Source of the DNA: Cryobacterium sp. MP_M3
GTDB taxonomy: Bacteria > Actinomycetota > Actinomycetes > Actinomycetales > Microbacteriaceae
Direction: 5' to 3'
Assembly (NCBI RefSeq): GCF_015752155.1
Contig: NZ_JADOVI010000002.1
Location: 248,001-312,000 of the forward strand
DNA length: 64,000 bases
The notes under the pieces were generated by a model. It was not told the origin of the DNA and made no database searches. It was given only the letters and a program-made list of their open reading frames with translations. A program made the position numbers and the translations under genes. Each line of letters starts with the position of its first letter. Position 1 is the first letter of the stretch. Of this stretch, positions 53,080 through 64,000 are shown one piece after another.

Positions 53080-55613
53080 TGCGCGTCCCCCTGAGCTGGC
53101 TCGGCGAATTCGTCGACCTCGAACCCGGCACCACCCCCGAAGACGTGCACGCCGCGCTGGTCAGCGTCGGCCTCGAGGAAGAAGAGATCCACCGCTTCGA
53201 CCTGACCGGCCCGATCGTCGTCGGCGAGGTGCTCTCGATCGAACCGGAGGCCCAGACCAACGGCAAGACCATCAACTGGTGCCAGGTTCGGGTCGCGCCC
53301 GGCGACGAGCTCGCCGCCGACGGCGGCCCCGCCGTGCACGGCATCGTCTGCGGCGCCCACAACTTCGTCGTCGGCGACAAGGTCGTCGTGACCCTGCCCG
53401 GCGCCGTGCTGCCCGGCCCGTTCCCGATCGCACCCCGCAAGACCTACGGCCACGTCTCCGACGGCATGATCGCCTCGGCCCGCGAGCTCGGCCTCGGCGA
53501 CGAGCACGACGGCATCCTGCGCCTGGCGGCCCTCGGCCTCGACGCCCCCGTCGGCACGGATGCGATCGCCCTCCTCGGCCTCGACGACAGCGCCGTGGAG
53601 ATCAACGTCACCCCCGACCGCGGTTACGCGTTCTCGATCCGCGGCGTCGCCCGCGAATACGCGCACGCCACCGGGGCGACCTTCCGCGACCCGGCCCTCG
53701 CCGTGACCCCTGCACCGTCCTCGGTCGAGTTCGTCGTCACCATCGACGACCAGGCCCCGATCCGCAACCGGATCGGCGCCAGCGTCTTCGTCACCCGGGC
53801 CGTGCGCGGCGTCGACCCGACCCGGCCGTCTCCGGCCTGGCTGATCGCCCGGCTGAAGCTGGCCGGCATCCGTTCCATATCCCTGATCGTCGACGTGACC
53901 AACTACGTCATGATCGAGCTCGGTCAGCCGATCCACGCCTACGACCTCGACGCGCTGGCCGGCGGCCTCACCGTGCGCCGTGCCGCAACCGGCGAGAAGC
54001 TCATCACCCTCGACGACGTCACCCGCACCCTCAGCCCGGAAGACCTGCTGATCACCGACGGGTCCGGCCCGATTGGCCTGGCCGGCGTGATGGGCGGGCA
54101 GACCACCGAGATCGGGGCGACCACCACCAACGTGCTGGTAGAGGCCGCGAACTTCGACCCGGTCTCGATCGCGCGCACCGCCCGCCGGCACAAGCTGCCC
54201 AGCGAGGCATCCCGCCGGTTCGAGCGCGGGGTCGACCCCGCCGTCGCCGCCGTCGCCGCGGCCCGCGTCGTGCAACTGCTGGTCGAACTCGCCGGGGGAG
54301 TGGCCGACGACCTCGGCTCCCTGCACGACGCCACCCCCGCCGCCGCGCCGATCTTCCTCCCCACCGGCTTCATCTCCGGCCTGATCGGGCTCGAGTACAC
54401 CCCCGAGGCGGTGCGCACCTCGCTGGCCGAGATCGGCGCGTCGCTCACGGAGACCGAGGGCGGGCTGTCCGTCACCGCCCCCAGCTGGCGCCCCGACCTG
54501 ACCGACAAGTGGACCCTGGCCGAGGAGGTCGCCCGCATCGTCGGCTACGACCGCATCCCCTCGGTGCTGCCCGTCGCCCCGCCCGGGCGTGGCCTCACCC
54601 GCACCCAGATGCTGCGCCGCCAGGTCGCGCAGACCCTCTCGGCCGCCGGCCACACCGAGGTGCTCGCCTACCCGTTCGTCGCCGAGAAGGCCAACAACCT
54701 GTTCGGCGCCCCGGCCGGCCCGGTAGTGCCGCAGATGCGGGTTGCGAACCCGCTCGACGGTGAGGCGCCGTTCCTGCGCACCTCGATCCTGCCCGGGCTG
54801 CTCCAGATCGCGCACCGCAACCGGTCCCGCGGCCTGACCGACCTGGCCATCTTCGAGCAGGGCCAGGTTTTCCGTCCCCTGGCCGGCGTGGTCTACGGCA
54901 GCACGGTCGTGCCGCTCGGCGCCGTGCGCCCCAGCGCGCACCTCGAGGCCGAGCTGAACGCGGGCATCCCGCCGCAGCCGTTCTCCGTCGGTGTCGTGCT
55001 CACCGGCAACGCCGTCCGGCAGCAGCCGGGCCGTCCCGCCGTCGCCGCGGGCTGGCAGGATGCCCTTGCCGCCGTGCAGCAGGTCGCCCTGGCCACCGGG
55101 GTTGCCATCCAGGTGAGCCAGGGCTCGCACCAGGCGATGCACCCCGGGCGCACGGCCGAACTGTTCGTGACGACGGATGCCGGCCCCGCCTCGGTCGGCT
55201 TCGCCGGCGAGCTGCTCCCGGCCATCGCCCGCGGTTTCGACCTGCCCGCGGTCGTCGCGGTCGCCGAAATCGACCTCAGCCTGGTCTTCGACCGCGCCGG
55301 CGCCGAGCTCCAGGCCACCCCGATCCGCACCATGCCGGCCGCGACACAGGACCTGTCCCTCGTGGTCGACGTCGTCGTCCCGGCCGGGGAGGTGCTCGAG
55401 GCTGTGATCGAGGGCTCCGGGCCACTGCTCGACCATGCCGAGCTCGTCGACGACTACCGCGGGGCGGGCATCCCGTCCGGCCGCAAGTCGCTGACCTTCG
55501 CGCTGCGGTTCAGGGCCGCCGACCGCACCCTGACCGCGGCCGAGGCCAGCGACGCCAAGCTGGCGGGGGTGGCCGTCGCGGCCGCCCGTTTCGGCGCGAC
55601 CCTGCGCGAGTAG
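53079..55613 (+). CDS. pheT: Phenylalanyl-tRNA synthetase beta subunit
   Basis: The 844-residue subunit starts MRVPLSWLGEFVDLEPG. It has a tRNA-binding EMAP-like domain (about 45-165), B3/B4 editing domain with RSISLIVDVTNYVMIELGQPIHAYD, B5 domain, and a C-terminal anticodon-binding FDX domain ending AAARFGATLRE. Length matches actinobacterial PheT. It pairs with PheS as an alpha2-beta2 enzyme. A longer open frame upstream of 53079 overlaps pheS and is not used. Confidence 0.97.
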   Translation: MRVPLSWLGEFVDLEPGTTPEDVHAALVSVGLEEEEIHRFDLTGPIVVGEVLSIEPEAQTNGKTINWCQVRVAPGDELAADGGPAVHGIVCGAHNFVVGDKVVVTLPGAVLPGPFPIAPRKTYGHVSDGMIASARELGLGDEHDGILRLAALGLDAPVGTDAIALLGLDDSAVEINVTPDRGYAFSIRGVAREYAHATGATFRDPALAVTPAPSSVEFVVTIDDQAPIRNRIGASVFVTRAVRGVDPTRPSPAWLIARLKLAGIRSISLIVDVTNYVMIELGQPIHAYDLDALAGGLTVRRAATGEKLITLDDVTRTLSPEDLLITDGSGPIGLAGVMGGQTTEIGATTTNVLVEAANFDPVSIARTARRHKLPSEASRRFERGVDPAVAAVAAARVVQLLVELAGGVADDLGSLHDATPAAAPIFLPTGFISGLIGLEYTPEAVRTSLAEIGASLTETEGGLSVTAPSWRPDLTDKWTLAEEVARIVGYDRIPSVLPVAPPGRGLTRTQMLRRQVAQTLSAAGHTEVLAYPFVAEKANNLFGAPAGPVVPQMRVANPLDGEAPFLRTSILPGLLQIAHRNRSRGLTDLAIFEQGQVFRPLAGVVYGSTVVPLGAVRPSAHLEAELNAGIPPQPFSVGVVLTGNAVRQQPGRPAVAAGWQDALAAVQQVALATGVAIQVSQGSHQAMHPGRTAELFVTTDAGPASVGFAGELLPAIARGFDLPAVVAVAEIDLSLVFDRAGAELQATPIRTMPAATQDLSLVVDVVVPAGEVLEAVIEGSGPLLDHAELVDDYRGAGIPSGRKSLTFALRFRAADRTLTAAEASDAKLAGVAVAAARFGATLRE

Positions 55614-55670
55614 CCCCGGCTCCCACCGGCACCCCCGCCCGGCGCCCCCGGCGCTGCACCCCCGCCCAGA

Positions 55671-55727
55671 TCTACCTTTCCGGTCGAGACCGCCCCGCAC
55701 ACCGGTCGGTCTCGACCGAAACGGCAG
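55671..55727. repeat. Long imperfect palindrome between pheT and argC
   Basis: CGGTCGAGACCG (55681-55692) pairs perfectly with CGGTCTCGACCG (55707-55718). The flanks TCTACCTTTC and GAAACGGCAGA extend the arms with mismatches. The loop is 14 nt. There is no T run, so it is either a REP-like element or a Rho-type terminator hairpin. It resembles family A repeats only in the GGTCGAG/GTCGAGACC words. Confidence 0.6.
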
Positions 55728-55825
55728 AACTCGGCGAACACACGGGTCCCGACCGCACCGCAATTCCGCCCTGCACGCAAGAAAGCTGCGCCGACGCCGA
55801 TTCTCGCCACCGCGGGGCGGCGCGC

Positions 55826-55831
55826 TAAGTT
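55826..55831 (+). promoter_or_regulatory. Predicted -10 (TAAGTT) of the leaderless arg operon promoter
   Basis: TAAGTT is 6 nt before the argC ATG at 55838. I see no clear ARG box (ArgR site) in the 224-bp gap. Confidence 0.5.
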
Positions 55832-55837
55832 TGACGC

Positions 55838-56881
55838 ATGGGTTTTTCGGTGGCGGTTGCGGGTGCGAGCGGCTACGCGGGCGGGGAGTTGCTGCGGCTC
55901 CTGGCCGCGCATCCCGAATTCGAGGTGCGCACGGTCACCGCGCACAGCAATGCCGGGCAGCGGCTGATCGAAGCCCAGCCGCATCTGCGGTCCCTCTCGG
56001 GGCTCACCCTCGTCGACACGACGGCGGAAACCCTCGCCGGGCACGACGTGGTCTTCCTCGCCCTGCCGCACGGGGCATCCGGCGCCCTCACGGCCGCGCT
56101 GCCGCCGGAGACCCTCGTCGTCGACTGCGGCGCCGACCACCGGCTGGAGAGCGAGGCCGCCTGGGCCGCGTTCTACGGCGGCGACTATTACGGGGCCTGG
56201 GCCTACGGGGTACCTGAGCTGCCCGTCGCCGGCGGAAAACAGCGCAGCCGGCTGGTCGGCGCGCGCCGGATCGCCGCGCCGGGCTGCAACGCCAGCACGG
56301 TCGCCCTGGCGCTGGCGCCGGGCATCCGGTCCGGCGTGATCGAGCCGGAAGACCTCGTCGCGGTGCTCGCGGTCGGCCCGTCCGGCGCCGGCAAGAGCCT
56401 CAAGCTGCCCAACCTCGCCGCGGAGGTCCTCGGTTCGGCGAACCCCTACGCCGTCGGCGGGGTGCACCGGCACATCCCGGAGATCCAGCAGAGCCTGGCC
56501 TGGGCCGGGGCCGCGAACCCCACCATCTCCTTCACCCCGGTGATCGTGCCGATGTCCCGCGGCATCCTCTGCACCGCGACCGCCCGGCTCGTGCCGGGCA
56601 CCTCCGACGCCGCCGTGCGCGCCGCCTGGGAGAGCGCCTACGCCGACGAGCCGTTCGTGCACGTGCTGCCGGAGGGCCGGTTCCCCCGCACCAGCGACGT
56701 CCTCGGCGCCAACACCGCGCTGATCGGCCTCGCCATCGACCGGGCCGTCGGCCGGGTCGTCACCGTCACCGCCGTCGACAACCTCGCCAAGGGCACCGCC
56801 GGCGCCGCCATCCAGTCCGCCAACATCGCCCTGGGCCTCCCGGAGACCCTCGGCCTGAGCACGAATGGAGTTGCCCCGTGA
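55838..56881 (+). CDS. argC: N-acetyl-gamma-glutamyl-phosphate reductase
   Basis: The 347-residue NADPH enzyme performs the third step of arginine synthesis. The Rossmann motif is [16 protein letters not shown] (about 7-22), and the catalytic Cys is in [13 protein letters not shown] (about 150). [11 protein letters not shown] gives the catalytic His. It is first in the arg operon, and its stop overlaps the GTG of argJ by 4 bp. Confidence 0.96.
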   Translation: MGFSVAVAGASGYAGGELLRLLAAHPEFEVRTVTAHSNAGQRLIEAQPHLRSLSGLTLVDTTAETLAGHDVVFLALPHGASGALTAALPPETLVVDCGADHRLESEAAWAAFYGGDYYGAWAYGVPELPVAGGKQRSRLVGARRIAAPGCNASTVALALAPGIRSGVIEPEDLVAVLAVGPSGAGKSLKLPNLAAEVLGSANPYAVGGVHRHIPEIQQSLAWAGAANPTISFTPVIVPMSRGILCTATARLVPGTSDAAVRAAWESAYADEPFVHVLPEGRFPRTSDVLGANTALIGLAIDRAVGRVVTVTAVDNLAKGTAGAAIQSANIALGLPETLGLSTNGVAP

Positions 56882-58050
56882 GCGTCACCGCCCCCGCCGG
56901 ATTCACCGCAGCCGGAGTCACCGCAGGCCTGAAGAAGTCCGGCGGCCTCGACCTCGCCGTCGTGCGGAACCTCGGACCGCTCACCAGCGCCGCCACCGTC
57001 TTCACCACCAACCGCTGCAAGGCGAACCCCGTCATCTGGAGCGAGCAGGTGATGCGCGGCGGCGTGGTCCGCGCCATCGTGCTGAACTCCGGCGGCGCCA
57101 ACTGCTACACCGGCAGCATCGGCTTCCAGACCACGCACGCCACCGCCGAGGCCGTGGCCGGCCGCCTCGAGATCTCCGCCGGCGAGGTTCTCGTCTGCTC
57201 CACCGGCCTGATCGGCGAGCAGCTAGACCTGGGCAAGATCACCGCCGGGGTCTGGGATGCGTCGCTCGCCCTGCATTCCGGAACCGCGGCATCCGCCGAC
57301 GCCGGCCTCGCCGCCGCCACGGCGATCATGACCACGGACACGACCCCCAAGCAGTCCGCGCACACCTCGCCGGCCGGCTGGACCATCGGCGGCATGGCCA
57401 AGGGCGCCGGGATGCTCGCGCCCGGCCTGGCCACGATGCTCGTCGTGATCACCACCGACGCCGTCCTCGACTCCGGCCAGCTCGACACGGCCCTCCGCCA
57501 GGCCACCCAGGTCACCTTCGACCGGCTCGACTCCGACGGATGCATGTCCACCAACGACACCGTCACCCTCCTCGGCTCCGGCGCGAGCGGGGTCGCCGCC
57601 GACCCGGCCGAGTTCGCGGCCGCGCTCACCGCCCTCTGCCAGGACCTCACCCTGCAACTGCAGGCCGACGCCGAGGGCTCGGCCCACGACGTCGCGATCG
57701 TGGTGCAGGGCGCCGACTCGGAGACCGACGCGGTCACCGTGGCCCGTGCCGTGTCCCGCAGCAACCTGTTCAAGACGGCCATTTTCGGCAACGACCCGAA
57801 CTGGGGCCGGGTGCTCGCCGCGGTCGGCACCACCCAGGCGGTCTTCGACCCCTACGGGATCGACGTCGCGATCAACGGCGTGCAGGTGTGCACGGCGGGG
57901 GAGCCCGACCAGCCGCGCGAGCTCGTCGACCTCACCCCGCGGGCGGTCACCGTGCTCATCGACCTGCACGCGGGCGCCGCGACGGCCACCATCTGGACCA
58001 ACGACCTCACCCACGCCTACGTCGAAGAGAACAGCGCGTACTCGAGTTGA
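56878..58050 (+). CDS. argJ: Bifunctional ornithine acetyltransferase/N-acetylglutamate synthase
   Basis: The 390-residue Ntn-hydrolase-like enzyme cycles the acetyl group from N-acetylornithine to glutamate. The self-cleavage site is at Ala-Thr in [15 protein letters not shown] (about residues 180-194), with the upstream [15 protein letters not shown] and the C-terminal [13 protein letters not shown] and [10 protein letters not shown] are conserved. Both activities cannot be told apart by sequence, but there is no separate argA in the window. Its TGA overlaps the TTG start of argB. Confidence 0.96.
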   Translation: MSVTAPAGFTAAGVTAGLKKSGGLDLAVVRNLGPLTSAATVFTTNRCKANPVIWSEQVMRGGVVRAIVLNSGGANCYTGSIGFQTTHATAEAVAGRLEISAGEVLVCSTGLIGEQLDLGKITAGVWDASLALHSGTAASADAGLAAATAIMTTDTTPKQSAHTSPAGWTIGGMAKGAGMLAPGLATMLVVITTDAVLDSGQLDTALRQATQVTFDRLDSDGCMSTNDTVTLLGSGASGVAADPAEFAAALTALCQDLTLQLQADAEGSAHDVAIVVQGADSETDAVTVARAVSRSNLFKTAIFGNDPNWGRVLAAVGTTQAVFDPYGIDVAINGVQVCTAGEPDQPRELVDLTPRAVTVLIDLHAGAATATIWTNDLTHAYVEENSAYSS

Positions 58051-59012
58051 TCCCGACGATCCCGGCCCCCGACGACGCCCCCGCAGCCCCCGCGGGCCGT
58101 GAGCCAGGCGACGCCCCCGACCCCGAGTCAAACAGCCGGGCCGAGGCGGCCGTCAAGGCCGCGACCCTGATCGAATCGCTGCCGTGGCTCAAGCGGTTCC
58201 ACGACCAGGTCATCGTCGTCAAGTTCGGCGGCAACGCCATGGTCAGCGAGGAACTGCAGCGGGCCTTCGCCGAGGACATGGTCTACCTGCGGTATGCCGG
58301 CATCCGCCCCGTCGTCGTGCACGGCGGCGGCCCGCAGATCTCCGCCATGCTCGACCGCCTCGGCATCGAGAGCGAGTTCCGCGGCGGCTACCGGGTGACC
58401 ACGCCCGAGGCGATGGACGTCGTGCGGATGGTGCTCACCGGGCAGATCAACCGCGAGCTGGTCAGCCGCATCAACGAGCACGGCCCGTTGTCGGCCGGGC
58501 TGTCCGGCGAGGACGCCGGGCTCTTCCAGGGCCGACGCCGCGGCACCGTCATCGACGGCGAAGAGGTCGACCTCGGCCTCGTCGGCGACGTGATCGGCGT
58601 CGACCCCGAGGCGGTGCTCGCCCAGCTCGCCGCGGGCCGCATCCCGGTCGTCTCGTCGATCGCCCCCGACACGGATGTCCCGGGCCAGTCCCTGAACATC
58701 AACGCCGACGCCGCCGCGGCGGCCCTCGCCATCGCCCTGAACGCCGCGAAGCTCGTGATCCTCACCGACGTCGCCGGACTCTACAGCGACTGGCCCAACC
58801 GGGACTCGCTGGTCTCCGTGATCGACGCCGACTCCCTGCGCCGACTCCTGCCCGACCTCGAATCGGGCATGATCCCCAAGATGACCGCCTGCCTCGACGC
58901 GGTCGACGGCGGCGTCGCCAAGGCCGCGATCATCGACGGGCGAGTGCCGCACTCGATCCTGCTCGAGGTCTTCACCGGCAGCGGAATCGGAACCGAAGTG
59001 GTCCCCGCATGA
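58047..59012 (+). CDS. argB: Acetylglutamate kinase
   Basis: The 321-residue amino-acid kinase has [16 protein letters not shown] near residue 53, [14 protein letters not shown], the substrate site [14 protein letters not shown] and [15 protein letters not shown]. The N-terminal helix [11 protein letters not shown], found in arginine-inhibited hexameric enzymes, is present, so feedback inhibition is likely. No ATG or GTG occurs before the conserved part. The TTG at 58047 overlapping the argJ stop (TTGA) is the best start, giving a ~35-residue Pro/Asp-rich extension. Confidence 0.93.
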   Translation: MIPTIPAPDDAPAAPAGREPGDAPDPESNSRAEAAVKAATLIESLPWLKRFHDQVIVVKFGGNAMVSEELQRAFAEDMVYLRYAGIRPVVVHGGGPQISAMLDRLGIESEFRGGYRVTTPEAMDVVRMVLTGQINRELVSRINEHGPLSAGLSGEDAGLFQGRRRGTVIDGEEVDLGLVGDVIGVDPEAVLAQLAAGRIPVVSSIAPDTDVPGQSLNINADAAAAALAIALNAAKLVILTDVAGLYSDWPNRDSLVSVIDADSLRRLLPDLESGMIPKMTACLDAVDGGVAKAAIIDGRVPHSILLEVFTGSGIGTEVVPA

Positions 59013-60373
59013 CCGGCCCAGGCACCACCCCCGGCACCACCACCCCCGGCACCAACCCCGGCACCAACCCCGGAACCACCAACCCAGGGACAACGATTCC
59101 AGGCATGACCCCCGACCAGCAGACCCCGACCCCGACCGAGCAGACCCCGACCCCGAGCGAGCAGACCCCGACCCCGAGCGAGCAGACCCCGGGCACCGAG
59201 CACTGGCAGGAGCGCTTCGGCGCTGCCATGATGCGCACCCTCGCCACCCCGCTCGCGATGCTCGTCCGCGGGGAGGGCTGCTACGTCTGGGACGAGAAGG
59301 GGAAGAAGTACCTCGACTTCCTCGCCGGCATCGCCGTGAACTCGCTCGGCCACGCGCATCCCGACCTCGTCGCCGCGGTCACGGCGCAGGTGGGCCGTGT
59401 CGCCCACGTCTCCAACTACTTCTCCTCGCCGCCGCAGCTCGAACTGGCCGAGCGGCTCAAGCGCATCACCGGGGCCGGGGAGGCCGGCCGGGTCTACTTC
59501 TGCAATTCCGGCGCCGAAGCCAACGAGGCCGCGTTCAAGCTGGCCCGGCTCAACACGGGCGGCGGCAAGCGCACCCGCATCCTGTCGCTGCACGAATCGT
59601 TCCACGGCCGCACCATGGGCGCGCTCGCCCTGTCGGGCAAACCCGCCATGCGCAAGGCCTTCCTGCCGGTGCCCGGCGGGGTCGAGCACATCCACACCAC
59701 CATCGAGGCGCTCGAGGAGGCCATCGACGGCACCGTCGCCGCCCTGTTCCTCGAACCGGTCAAGGGCGAGGCCGGCGTGATCGACCTGCCGGCCGGTTTC
59801 CTCCGCCGCGCCCGCGAACTCTGCACCCGGCACGGCGTGCTCCTCATCATCGACGAGGTGCAGACCGGCGCCGGCCGCACCGGCGCCTGGTTCGCCTTCC
59901 AGCACGACGGCATCACCCCGGATGCCATCACCATCGCCAAGGGGATCGGCGGCGGCCTGCCGATCGGGGCCCTGGTCACCTACGGCGCCACCTCGGAGCT
60001 GTTCAGCCGCGGCCAGCACGGCTCGACCTACGGCGGCAACCCGCTCGTCACCGCCACGTCCAACGCCGTGCTCGGCGTGATCGAACGTGACGGCCTCGTC
60101 ACCAACGCCGCACGGCGCGGCGAGCAGCTGCGCGAGATCATCGCCGGGTTCGCGTCGCCGCACATCACCGAGGTGCGCGGCCGCGGCCTGCTGCTCGGCA
60201 TCGGCCTGGCCGAACCGGTCGCGCTCCCGCTCGCGGCTGCGGCCCTGGCCGAGGGCCTGATCGTGAACGCCGCCAACGAGTCGACCATCCGGCTGGCCCC
60301 GCCTCTCATCGTCGGCGACGGCGAACTGGCCGATTTCGAGCACCGTTTCGGCCGCGCTCTGGCCAGCCTCTAG
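59009..60373 (+). CDS. argD: Acetylornithine aminotransferase with repetitive N-terminal extension
   Basis: The 454-residue class-III PLP aminotransferase has a core from about residue 69 ([19 protein letters not shown]...). Motifs are [47 protein letters not shown] and the Schiff-base Lys in [13 protein letters not shown]. The first ~68 residues are low complexity: PGTT/PGTN units followed by about three TPTPSEQ heptads, which the family lacks. The ATG at 59009 overlaps the argB stop (ATGA). An in-frame ATG at 59105 would drop half of the tail. The core is unaffected. Confidence 0.94.
   Translation: MTGPGTTPGTTTPGTNPGTNPGTTNPGTTIPGMTPDQQTPTPTEQTPTPSEQTPTPSEQTPGTEHWQERFGAAMMRTLATPLAMLVRGEGCYVWDEKGKKYLDFLAGIAVNSLGHAHPDLVAAVTAQVGRVAHVSNYFSSPPQLELAERLKRITGAGEAGRVYFCNSGAEANEAAFKLARLNTGGGKRTRILSLHESFHGRTMGALALSGKPAMRKAFLPVPGGVEHIHTTIEALEEAIDGTVAALFLEPVKGEAGVIDLPAGFLRRARELCTRHGVLLIIDEVQTGAGRTGAWFAFQHDGITPDAITIAKGIGGGLPIGALVTYGATSELFSRGQHGSTYGGNPLVTATSNAVLGVIERDGLVTNAARRGEQLREIIAGFASPHITEVRGRGLLLGIGLAEPVALPLAAAALAEGLIVNAANESTIRLAPPLIVGDGELADFEHRFGRALASL
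59022..59192 (+). repeat. Coding tandem repeats in the argD 5' end
   Basis: At 59022-59100 there are irregular ACCCCCGGCACC units. At 59129-59192 a 21-bp unit (encoding TPTPSEQ) is repeated three times almost exactly, with part of a fourth. Reading frame is kept because the units are multiples of 3 bp. Confidence 0.8.
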
Positions 60374-60376
60374 AGT
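60371..60376 (+). promoter_or_regulatory. Possible internal -10 (TAGAGT) before argF
   Basis: TAGAGT overlaps the argD stop codon. Initiation near 60383 would leave a ~28-nt leader to the GTG at 60411. Confidence 0.3.
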
Positions 60377-60410
60377 TGTTCAATCCCGCAATCCACCGAA
60401 AGTGACCTCA

Positions 60411-61343
60411 GTGACCCGCCATTTCCTGCGCGACGACGACCTCTCACCGGCCGAACAGGCCGAGATCCTCGACCTGGCTCTGGTGCTCAAGCGAGACCGA
60501 TTCGCGGCCAAGCCGCTCGCCGGTCCCCAGACCGTCGCCGTCATCTTCGACAAGTCCTCGACCCGCACCCGGGTGTCCTTCGCGGTCGGCATCGCTGACC
60601 TCGGCGGCAGCCCGCTCATCATCACCACCGCGAGCAGCCAGCTCGGCGGCAAGGAGACGGCTTCTGACACGGCCAGGGTGCTCGAGCGCCAGGTTGCCGC
60701 GATCGTCTGGCGCACCTACGGCCAGGCCGGCCTCGAGGAGATGGCCCTCGGCACCACGGTCCCCGTCGTCAACGCGCTCTCCGACGACTTCCACCCCTGC
60801 CAGTTGCTCGCCGACCTGCTCACCATCCGCGAGCACCGCGGCGACCTCGCCGGCCAGACCCTGGCCTTCCTCGGCGACGGCGCCTGCAACATGGCCCAGT
60901 CCTACCTCCTCGCCGGCGCCACCGCCGGCATGCACGTGCGCATCGCCTCACCGGCCGGCTACACGCCCCACGCGCAGGTGGTGAAGGATGCCGCGGCGAT
61001 CGCCGCGCGCACCGGCGGCTCCGTCACGCTCTTCACCGACCCGACGGAAGCCGTGGCCGGTGTGGACGTGGTCGTCACCGACACCTGGGTGTCGATGGGC
61101 AAGGAGGAGGAGAAGGCCGACCGGCTCGCCACCCTCGGCGCCTACCGCGTCGACGCCGACCTGCTCGCCCTCGCCCGGCCGGACGCGCATTTCCTGCACT
61201 GCCTGCCCGCCGACCGCGGCTTCGAAGTGACCGCCGACGTCATCGACGGCCCGCAGAGCATCATCTGGGACGAGGCGGAGAACCGCCTCCACGCCCAGAA
61301 GGCACTCCTCGTCTGGCTCCTCCGCCAGAACGACGCCCACTGA
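60411..61343 (+). CDS. argF: Ornithine carbamoyltransferase
   Basis: The 310-residue transcarbamylase makes citrulline. The carbamoyl-phosphate motif is [16 protein letters not shown] (about 45-60). Ornithine-side motifs are [14 protein letters not shown] and [12 protein letters not shown] choose GTG at 60411 ([11 protein letters not shown]), the usual N-terminus; an in-frame GTG at 60402 would add three residues. It is 37 bp after argD. In most actinobacteria argR follows argF, but here argG does. Confidence 0.95.
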   Translation: MTRHFLRDDDLSPAEQAEILDLALVLKRDRFAAKPLAGPQTVAVIFDKSSTRTRVSFAVGIADLGGSPLIITTASSQLGGKETASDTARVLERQVAAIVWRTYGQAGLEEMALGTTVPVVNALSDDFHPCQLLADLLTIREHRGDLAGQTLAFLGDGACNMAQSYLLAGATAGMHVRIASPAGYTPHAQVVKDAAAIAARTGGSVTLFTDPTEAVAGVDVVVTDTWVSMGKEEEKADRLATLGAYRVDADLLALARPDAHFLHCLPADRGFEVTADVIDGPQSIIWDEAENRLHAQKALLVWLLRQNDAH

Positions 61344-61349
61344 CACCGT

Positions 61350-61355
61350 TAAACT
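61350..61355 (+). promoter_or_regulatory. Predicted -10 (TAAACT) before argG
   Basis: TAAACT is 27 nt before the ATG at 61383. A short leader of about 21 nt would carry AGGGAGAA as the Shine-Dalgarno. argG-argH can thus be transcribed separately from argCJBDF. Confidence 0.45.
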
Positions 61356-61382
61356 TGAACTGAACAATCTTTAGGGAGAACC

Positions 61383-62582
61383 ATGGCTGAACGTGTTGTG
61401 CTCGCATACTCCGGTGGACTTGACACCTCGGTTGGCATCGGCTGGCTGAAGGATGCGACCGGCAAGGAGGTCGTAGCCCTCGCCATCGACGTCGGACAGA
61501 GCGGCGAGGACATGGACCTCATCCGTCAGCGCGCCCTGGACTGCGGCGCCGTCGAGGCCATCGTCGTCGACGCGAAGGAAGAATTCGCCAGCGACTACGT
61601 CGTACCGGCCCTCAAGGCCAACGCGCTCTACCAGAAGCGCTACCCGCTGGTCTCCGCTCTCAGCCGACCGCTGATCGCCAAGTACCTCGCCTCCACCGCC
61701 AAGGAGCTCGGCGCCGACAGCGTCGCCCACGGCTGCACCGGCAAGGGAAACGACCAGGTGCGCTTCGAAGCCGCCGTCGCCGCCCTCGCCCCCGAGCTCA
61801 CCTCGCTCGCCCCGGTCCGCGACTTCGCGCTCACCCGCGACAAGGCCATCGAGTACGCGGCGCTGCACAACCTGCCGATCGCGCAGTCGAAGAAGAGCCC
61901 GTACTCGATCGACCAGAACGTCTACGGCCGCGCCGTGGAGACCGGCTTCCTCGAAGACCCGTGGAACGCGCCGATCGAAGACCTCTACACCTACACGCAG
62001 GACCCGTCGATCCCGCGCGATCCCACCGAGGTCGTCGTCTCCTTCGACCAGGGTGTCCCCGTCGCCATCGACGGCGTCGCCGTCACGCCGCTGCAGGCCA
62101 TCGAAATGATGAACCTGCTCGCCGGCAACCAGGGCGTCGGCCGCATCGACATCGTCGAGGACCGCCTGGTCGGCATCAAGAGCCGCGAGGTCTACGAAGC
62201 CCCCGCCGGCATCGCCCTGATCGCCGCGCACGAGGAGCTCGAGAACATGACCGTCGAGCGCGACCTGGCCCGTTACAAGCGCGGCGTCGAGTCCAAGTGG
62301 GCCGAGCTCGTCTACGACGGCCTGTGGTTCTCCGGCCTCAAGCGCGCCCTCGACGTGTTCATCGACGAGACGCAGAAGCACGTCACCGGCGACATCCGCC
62401 TGAAGCTGCACGCCGGCACCGCCGTCGTCACCGGGCGCAAGTCCGGCGAGAGCCTCTACGACTTCAACCTCGCCACCTACGACACCGGCGACACCTTCGA
62501 CCAGTCGATGGCCAAGGGCTTCATCGAGCTGTGGTCGCTGCCGAGCAAGATCTCCGCCCGTCGCGATCTGGCCGGCAAGTAG
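61383..62582 (+). CDS. argG: Argininosuccinate synthase
   Basis: The 399-residue ATP-pyrophosphatase ligates citrulline and aspartate. The P-loop is [16 protein letters not shown] (about 8-23). Conserved [14 protein letters not shown] and the [23 protein letters not shown] segment define type I ArgG. Shine-Dalgarno AGGGAGAA is 2-3 nt upstream of ATG, rather close. argH starts 9 bp after the stop. Confidence 0.97.
   Translation: MAERVVLAYSGGLDTSVGIGWLKDATGKEVVALAIDVGQSGEDMDLIRQRALDCGAVEAIVVDAKEEFASDYVVPALKANALYQKRYPLVSALSRPLIAKYLASTAKELGADSVAHGCTGKGNDQVRFEAAVAALAPELTSLAPVRDFALTRDKAIEYAALHNLPIAQSKKSPYSIDQNVYGRAVETGFLEDPWNAPIEDLYTYTQDPSIPRDPTEVVVSFDQGVPVAIDGVAVTPLQAIEMMNLLAGNQGVGRIDIVEDRLVGIKSREVYEAPAGIALIAAHEELENMTVERDLARYKRGVESKWAELVYDGLWFSGLKRALDVFIDETQKHVTGDIRLKLHAGTAVVTGRKSGESLYDFNLATYDTGDTFDQSMAKGFIELWSLPSKISARRDLAGK

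Positions 62583-64000
<1,418 letters not shown>

Overview
This window is a gene-dense stretch of chromosome from a high-GC actinobacterium. GC-rich codon use, an actinobacterial RNase J, a PriA-type HisA, ClgR next to CinA, recA-recX, a LexA/LysM divergon, an Lhr-Nei pair and the dapB/dapA/dapF gene contexts all point to Actinobacteria. The frequent GGATGC/GCATCC hexamer and the sequence style suggest Microbacteriaceae (Cryobacterium/Leifsonia-like), but that family call is an inference. I see no prophage, insertion sequence, CRISPR array, rRNA or tRNA. The content is mainly housekeeping, and the interest lies in regulation and local oddities.

Layout. 1-8.7 kb: the tail of an acyl-CoA catabolic operon (MaoC, CitE-like lyase), a glutathione peroxidase, a first RNase J, a class A penicillin-binding protein, release factor 3 and an aldo/keto reductase. 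8.8-21 kb: an M16 peptidase, a histidine phosphatase, a GNAT protein, dapB and a small membrane TPR protein. A minus-strand redox group follows (epimerase, OsmC, DUF4395, thioredoxin-like), then dapA, a second RNase J and ftsK. 21-30.9 kb: pgsA, cinA, clgR, a DUF3046 gene, recA, recX, miaB, miaA, dapF, an rRNA-type methyltransferase and hflX. 31-36 kb: metF and metE, then lexA divergent from a LysM cell-division-suppressor candidate. 36-45.7 kb: hisC-hisB-hisH-hisA(priA), an SseB-like protein, lhr and nei. 45.7-48.6 kb: a DUF1844 protein, infC-rpmI-rplT and a TrmH-type methyltransferase. 48.6-55.6 kb: a gluABCD-type amino-acid importer and pheST. 55.8-64 kb: argC-J-B-D-F-G-H, with argH cut by the window end.

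Common threads. Lysine/DAP synthesis (dapA, dapB, dapF), cell-wall synthesis (PBP) and division (ftsK, LysM protein) are scattered through the window. DNA repair and SOS functions (recA, recX, lexA, LysM gene, nei, lhr) recur, with readable LexA-box candidates at recA, lexA and the LysM gene. About eighteen transcription units carry a TANNNT -10 hexamer ending 6-9 nt before the start codon, which predicts leaderless mRNAs. By contrast, infC (AUC start), metF and the LysM gene have long or structured leaders and are the best candidates for post-transcriptional control.
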